Source of the DNA: Parelaphostrongylus tenuis
Taxonomy: Eukaryota > Nematoda > Chromadorea > Rhabditida > Metastrongylidae
Reading direction: 5' to 3'
Assembly (NCBI GenBank): GCA_019055375.1
Contig: JAHQIW010007303.1
Location: forward strand, 266,921 to 330,920
DNA: 64,000 bases
The notes under the pieces are model-generated. The model had not been told where the DNA came from. It did not search any database and worked only from the letters and a program-made list of their open reading frames with translations. This document shows, piece by piece, positions 59,101 through 64,000 of the stretch (its first letter is position 1; each line of letters begins with the position of its first letter). Both the position numbers and the translations under genes were made by a program.

Positions 59101-62100
59101 TGAATTCTCTGTGCGCTTTTACACGTTTCAGCCAAGATGCGATTATTTTTAGATAGATCTCGATGCCAGCAATCAGATGGTACAATTGGATTCCGGATCC
59201 GATAGAAACAGACTGAGTAATGACGTAAAAAGTGGTGCTATACTATGATAAAGCGTACATTAGTGTATCATTCAACATGAATTCTCTGTGCGCTTTTACA
59301 CGTTTCAGCCAAGATGCGATTATTTTTAGATAGATCTCGATGCCAGCAATCAGATGGTACTATTGGATTCCGGATCCGATAGAAACAGACTGAGTAATGA
59401 CGTAAAAAGTGGTGCTATACTGTAATAAAGCGTACCATCAGTGTATCATTCAACATGAATTCTCTGTGCGCTTTTACACGTTTCAGCCAAGATGCGATTA
59501 TTTTTAGATAGATCTCGATGCCAGCAATCAGATGGTACTATTGGATTCCGGATCCGATAGAAACAGACTGAGTAATGACGTAAAAAGTGGTGCTATACTG
59601 TAATAAAGCGTATCATCAGTGATTATTGTTCAACATGAATTCTCTGTGCGCTTTTACACGTTTCAGCCAAGATGCGATTATTTTTAGATAGATCTCGATG
59701 CCAGCAATCAGATGGTACAATTGGATTCCGGATCCGATTAGAACAGACTGAGTAATGACGTAAAAAGTGGTGCTATACTATGATAAAGCGTACCATTAGT
59801 GTATCATTCAACATGAATTCTCTGTGCGCTTTTACACGTTTCAGCCAAGATGCGATTATTTTTAGATAGATCTCGATGCCAGCAATCAGATGGTACAATT
59901 GGATTCCGGATCCGATAGAAACAGACTGAGTAATGACGTAAAAAGTGGTGCTATACTGTAATAAAGCGTATCATCAGTGATTATTGTTCAACATGAATTC
60001 TCTGTGCGCTTTTACACGTTTCAGCCAAGATGCGATTATTTTTAGATAGATCTCGATGCCAGCAATCAGATGGTACTATTGGATTCCGGATCCGATAGAA
60101 ACAGACTGAGTAATGACGTAAAAAGTGGTGCTATACTGTAATAAAGCGTATCATCAGTGATTATTGTTCAACATGAATTCTCTGTGCGCTTTTACACGTT
60201 TCAGCCAAGATGCGATTATTTTTAGATAGATCTCGATGCCAGCAATCAGATGGTACTATTGGATTCCGGATCCGATAGAAACAGACTGAGTAATGACGTA
60301 AAAATGGTGCTATACTATGATAAAGCGTACCATTAGTGTATCATTCAACATGAATTCTCTGTGCGCTTTTACACGTTTCAGCCAAGATGCGATTATTTTT
60401 AGATAGATCTCGATGCCAGCAATCAGATGGTACTATTGGATTCCGGATCCGAAAGAAACAGACTGAGTAATGACGTAAAAAGTGGTGCTATACTATGATA
60501 AAGCGTACCATTAGTGTATCATTCAACATGAATTCTCTGTGCGCTTTTACACGTTTCAGCCAAGATGCGATTATTTTTAGATAGATCTCGATGCCAGCAA
60601 TCAGATGGTACTATTGGATTCCGGATCCGATAGAAACAGACTGAGTAATGACGTAAAAAGTGGTGCTATACTATGATAAAGCGTATCATTAGTGTATCAT
60701 TCAACATGAATTCTCTGTGCGCTTTTACACGTTTCAGCCAAGATGCGATTATTTTTAGATAGATCTCGATGCCAGCAATCAGATGGTACTATTGGATTCC
60801 GGATCCGAAAGAAACAGACTGAGTAATGACGTAAAAAGTGGTGCTATACTATGATAAAGCGTACCATTAGTGTATCATTCAACATGAATTCTCTGTGCGC
60901 TTTTACACGTTTCAGCCAAGATGCGATTATTTTTAGATAGATCTCGATGCCAGCAATCAGATGGTACTATTGGATTCCGGATCCGAAAGAAACAGACTGA
61001 GTAATGACGTAAAAAGTGGTGCTATACTATGATAAAGCGTACCATTAGTGTATCATTCAACATGAATTCTCTGTGCGCTTTTACACGTTTCAGCCAAGAT
61101 GCGATTATTTTTAGATAGATCTCGATGCCAGCAATCAGATGGTACTATTGGATTCCGGATCCGATAGAAACAGACTGAGTAATGACGTAAAAAGTGGTGC
61201 TATACTATGATAAAGCGTACCATCAGTGTATCATTTCAACATGAATTCTCTGTGCGCTTTTACACGTTTCAGCCAAGATGCGATTATTTTTAGATAGATC
61301 TCGATGCCAGCAATCAGATGGTACTATTGGATTCCGGATCCGATAGAAACAGACTGAGTAATGACGTAAAAAATGGTGCTATACTGTAATAAAGCGTATC
61401 ATCAGTGATTATTGTTCAACATGAATTCTCTGTGCGCTTTTACACGTTTCAGCCAAGATGCGATTATTTTTAGATAGATCTCGATGCCAGCAATCAGATG
61501 GTACTATTGGATTCCGGATCCGATAGAAACAGACTGAGTAATGACGTAAAAAGTGGTGCTATACTGTAATAAAGCGTATCATCAGTGATTATTGTTCAAC
61601 ATGAATTCTCTGTGCGCTTTTACACGTTTCAGCCAAGATGCGATTATTTTTAGATAGATCTCGATGCCAGCAATCAGATGGTACTATTGGATTCCGGATC
61701 CAAAGAAACAGACTGAGTAATGACGTAAAAAGTGGTGCTATACTATGATAAAGCGTACCATTAGTGTATCATTCAACATGAATTCTCTGTGCGCTTTTAC
61801 ACGTTTCAGCCAAGATGCGATTATTTTTAGATAGATCTCGATGCCAGCAATCAGATGGTACTATTGGATTCCGGATCCGAAAGAAACAGACTGAGTAATG
61901 ACGTAAAAAGTGGTGCTATACTATGATAAAGCGTACCATTAGTGTATCATTTCAACATGAATTCTCTGTGCGCTTTTACACGTTTCAGCCAAGATGCGAT
62001 TATTTTTAGATAGATCTCGATGCCAGCAATCAGATGGTACTATTGGATTCCGGATCCAAAGAAACAGACTGAGTAATGACGTAAAAAGTGGTGCTATACT

Positions 62101-64000
62101 GTAATAAAGCGTATCATTCAGTGTTATTGTTCAACATGAATTCTCTGTGCGCTTTTACACGTTTCAGCCAAGATGCGATTATTTTTAGATAGATCTCGAT
62201 GCCAGCAATCAGATGGTACTATTGGATTCCGGATCCAAAGAAACAGACTGAGTAATGACGTAAAAAGTGGTGCTATACTTGTATAAAGCGTATCATCAGT
62301 GATTATGTTCAACATGAATTCTCTGTGCGCTTTTACACGTTTCAGCCAAGATGCGATTATTTTTAGATAGATCTCGATGCCAGCAATCAGATGGTACAAT
62401 TGGATTCCGGATCCGATAGAAACAGACTGAGTAATGACGTAAAAAGTGGTGCTATACTGTAATAAAGCGTATCATCAGTGATTATTGTTCAACATGAATT
62501 CTCTGTGCGCTTTTACACGTTTCAGCCAAGATGCGATTATTTTTAGATAGATCTCGATGCCAGCAATCAGATGGTACAATTGGATTCCGGATCCGATAGA
62601 AACAGACTGAGTAATGACGTAAAAAGTGGTGCTATACTGTAATAAAGCGTATCATCAGTGATTATTGTTCAACATGAATTCTCTGTGCGCTTTTACACGT
62701 TTCAGCCAAGATGCGATTATTTTTAGATAGATCTCGATGCCAGCAATCAGATGGTACTATTGGATTCCGGATCCGATAGAAACAGACTGAGTAATGACGT
62801 AAAAAGTGGTGCTATACTGTAATAAAGCGTATCATCAGTGATTATTGTTCAACATGAATTCTCTGTGCGCTTTTACACGTTTCAGCCAAGATGCGATTAT
62901 TTTTAGATAGATCTCGATGCCAGCAATCAGATGGTACTATTGGATTCCGGATCCGATAGAAACAGACTGAGTAATGACGTAAAAAGTGGTGCTATACTGT
63001 AATAAAGCGTATCATCAGTGATTATTGTTCAACATGAATTCTCTGTGCGCTTTTACACGTTTCAGCCAAGATGCGATTATTTTTAGATAGATCTCGATGC
63101 CAGCAATCAGATGGTACTATTGGATTCCGGATCCGATAGAAACAGACTGAGTAATGACGTAAAAAGTGGTGCTATACTGTAATAAAGCGTATCATCAGTG
63201 ATTATTGTTCAACATGAATTCTCTGTGCGCTTTTACATGTTTCAGCCAAGATGCGATTATTTTTAGATAGATCTCGATGCCAGCAATCAGATGGTACTAT
63301 TGGATTCCGGATCCGATAGAAACAGACTGAGTAATGACGTAAAAAGTGGTGCTATACTGTAATAAAGCGTATCATCAGTGATTATTGTTCAACATGAATT
63401 CTCTGTGCGCTTTTACATGTTTCAGCCAAGATACGAGTAATTTTAGATAGATCTCGATGCCAGCAATCAGATGGTACTATTGGATTCCGGATCCGATAGA
63501 AACAGACTGAGTAATGACGTAAAAAGTGGTGCTATACTGTAATAAAGCGTATCATCAGTGATTATTGTTCAACATGAATTCTCTGTGCGCTTTTATATAT
63601 TTCAGCCAAGATACGAGTAATTTTAGATAGATCTCGATGCCAGCAATCAGATGGTACTATTGGATTCCGGATCCGAATAAAACAGACTGAGTAATGACGT
63701 AAAAAGTGGTGCTATACTGTAATAAAGCGTATCATCAGTGATTATTGTTCAACATGAATTCTCTGTGCGCTTTTACACGTTTCAGCCAAGATACGAGTAT
63801 TTTTAGATAGATCTCGATGCCAGCAATCAGATGGTACTATTGGATTCCGGATCCGATAGAAACAGACTGAGTAATGACGTAAAAAGTGGTGCTATACTGT
63901 AATAAAGCGTATCATCAGTGATTATTGTTCAACATGAATTCTCTGTGCGCTTTTACACGTTTCAGCCAAGATACGATTATTTTTAGATAGATCTCGATGC
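53117..64000 (+). repeat. 180-bp satellite array
   Basis: About 60 head-to-tail monomers, running off the right edge. The first five or so (53117-54060) are diverged C-type (GAGCATAGCCGTGTAATATT). From 54060 most units are exactly 180 bp and near-identical, with fixed AGATCT, GAATTC and GGATCC words. Two tail variants alternate: A (GTATCATCAGTGATTATTG) and B, about 178 bp (GTACCATTAGTGTATCATTC), B being confined mainly to 57985-61960. A sub-variant (TTTATATATTTCAG, ATACGAGTAAT) is clustered at 56780-57960 and again at 63420-63640. No gene; open frames here follow from 180 being a multiple of three. Confidence 0.98.

Noticed and set aside
62124..62399. 91-codon frame within the homogeneous satellite
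   Set aside because: Occurs because an indel shifts the repeated unit; identical monomers either side are closed in that frame.

Overview
This is nuclear DNA from a nematode, most likely a strongylid hookworm or close relative. The evidence is: spliced genes with short exons and TTT(C/T)AG|..|GTAAG-type junctions; an RTE-type retrotransposon of the kind common in hookworm genomes; many mariner remnants; tRNA-derived SINEs; and a multi-domain SCP/CAP (Ancylostoma-secreted-protein type) gene. There are no prokaryotic operons, rRNA genes or convincing intact tRNA genes. Most long open frames in the window are chance frames; the real genes had to be assembled from short exons with matching splice phases.

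Layout. (1) 0.26-6.14 kb, minus strand: part of a gene for a secreted protein made of repeated CAP domains joined by Ser/Thr/Ala-rich linkers. Nine exons were found, all phase-compatible, covering three domain modules; both gene ends are missing. Its introns hold a SINE, a dead mariner and a fold-back element. (2) 6.4-17.7 kb: mostly repeats (mariner remnants, two SINE families, a roughly 190-bp repeat with a well-formed hammerhead ribozyme at 11.02-11.08 kb) and two small exons of a Cys-rich peptide near 10.3-10.46 kb. (3) 17.78-23.10 kb, minus strand: a Wnt ligand gene, eight exons reconstructed up to the stop codon, lacking only its 5' (signal-peptide) exon; its introns are full of SINE and fold-back insertions. 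(4) 23-49.5 kb: gene-poor and repeat-rich, with two internally deleted mariners sharing one deletion, a decayed second hammerhead copy at 31.67 kb, an element with long inverted termini, a roughly 300-bp GT microsatellite, more SINEs and a few unassigned candidate exons. (5) 49.5-64.0 kb: a 180-bp satellite array, about 60 monomers and continuing past the window, interrupted near its left edge by a frame-shifted RTE element on the minus strand.

The two recognised genes are unrelated in function: one encodes a secreted signalling ligand, the other a secreted CAP-superfamily protein. The most unusual signals are the hammerhead-bearing repeat, the modular exon-phase design of the CAP gene with degenerate CAP motifs, the recurrent fold-back and head-to-head SINE structures, and the RTE inserted inside one satellite monomer. 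All calls come from reading the sequence; no alignment, folding or database search was run.
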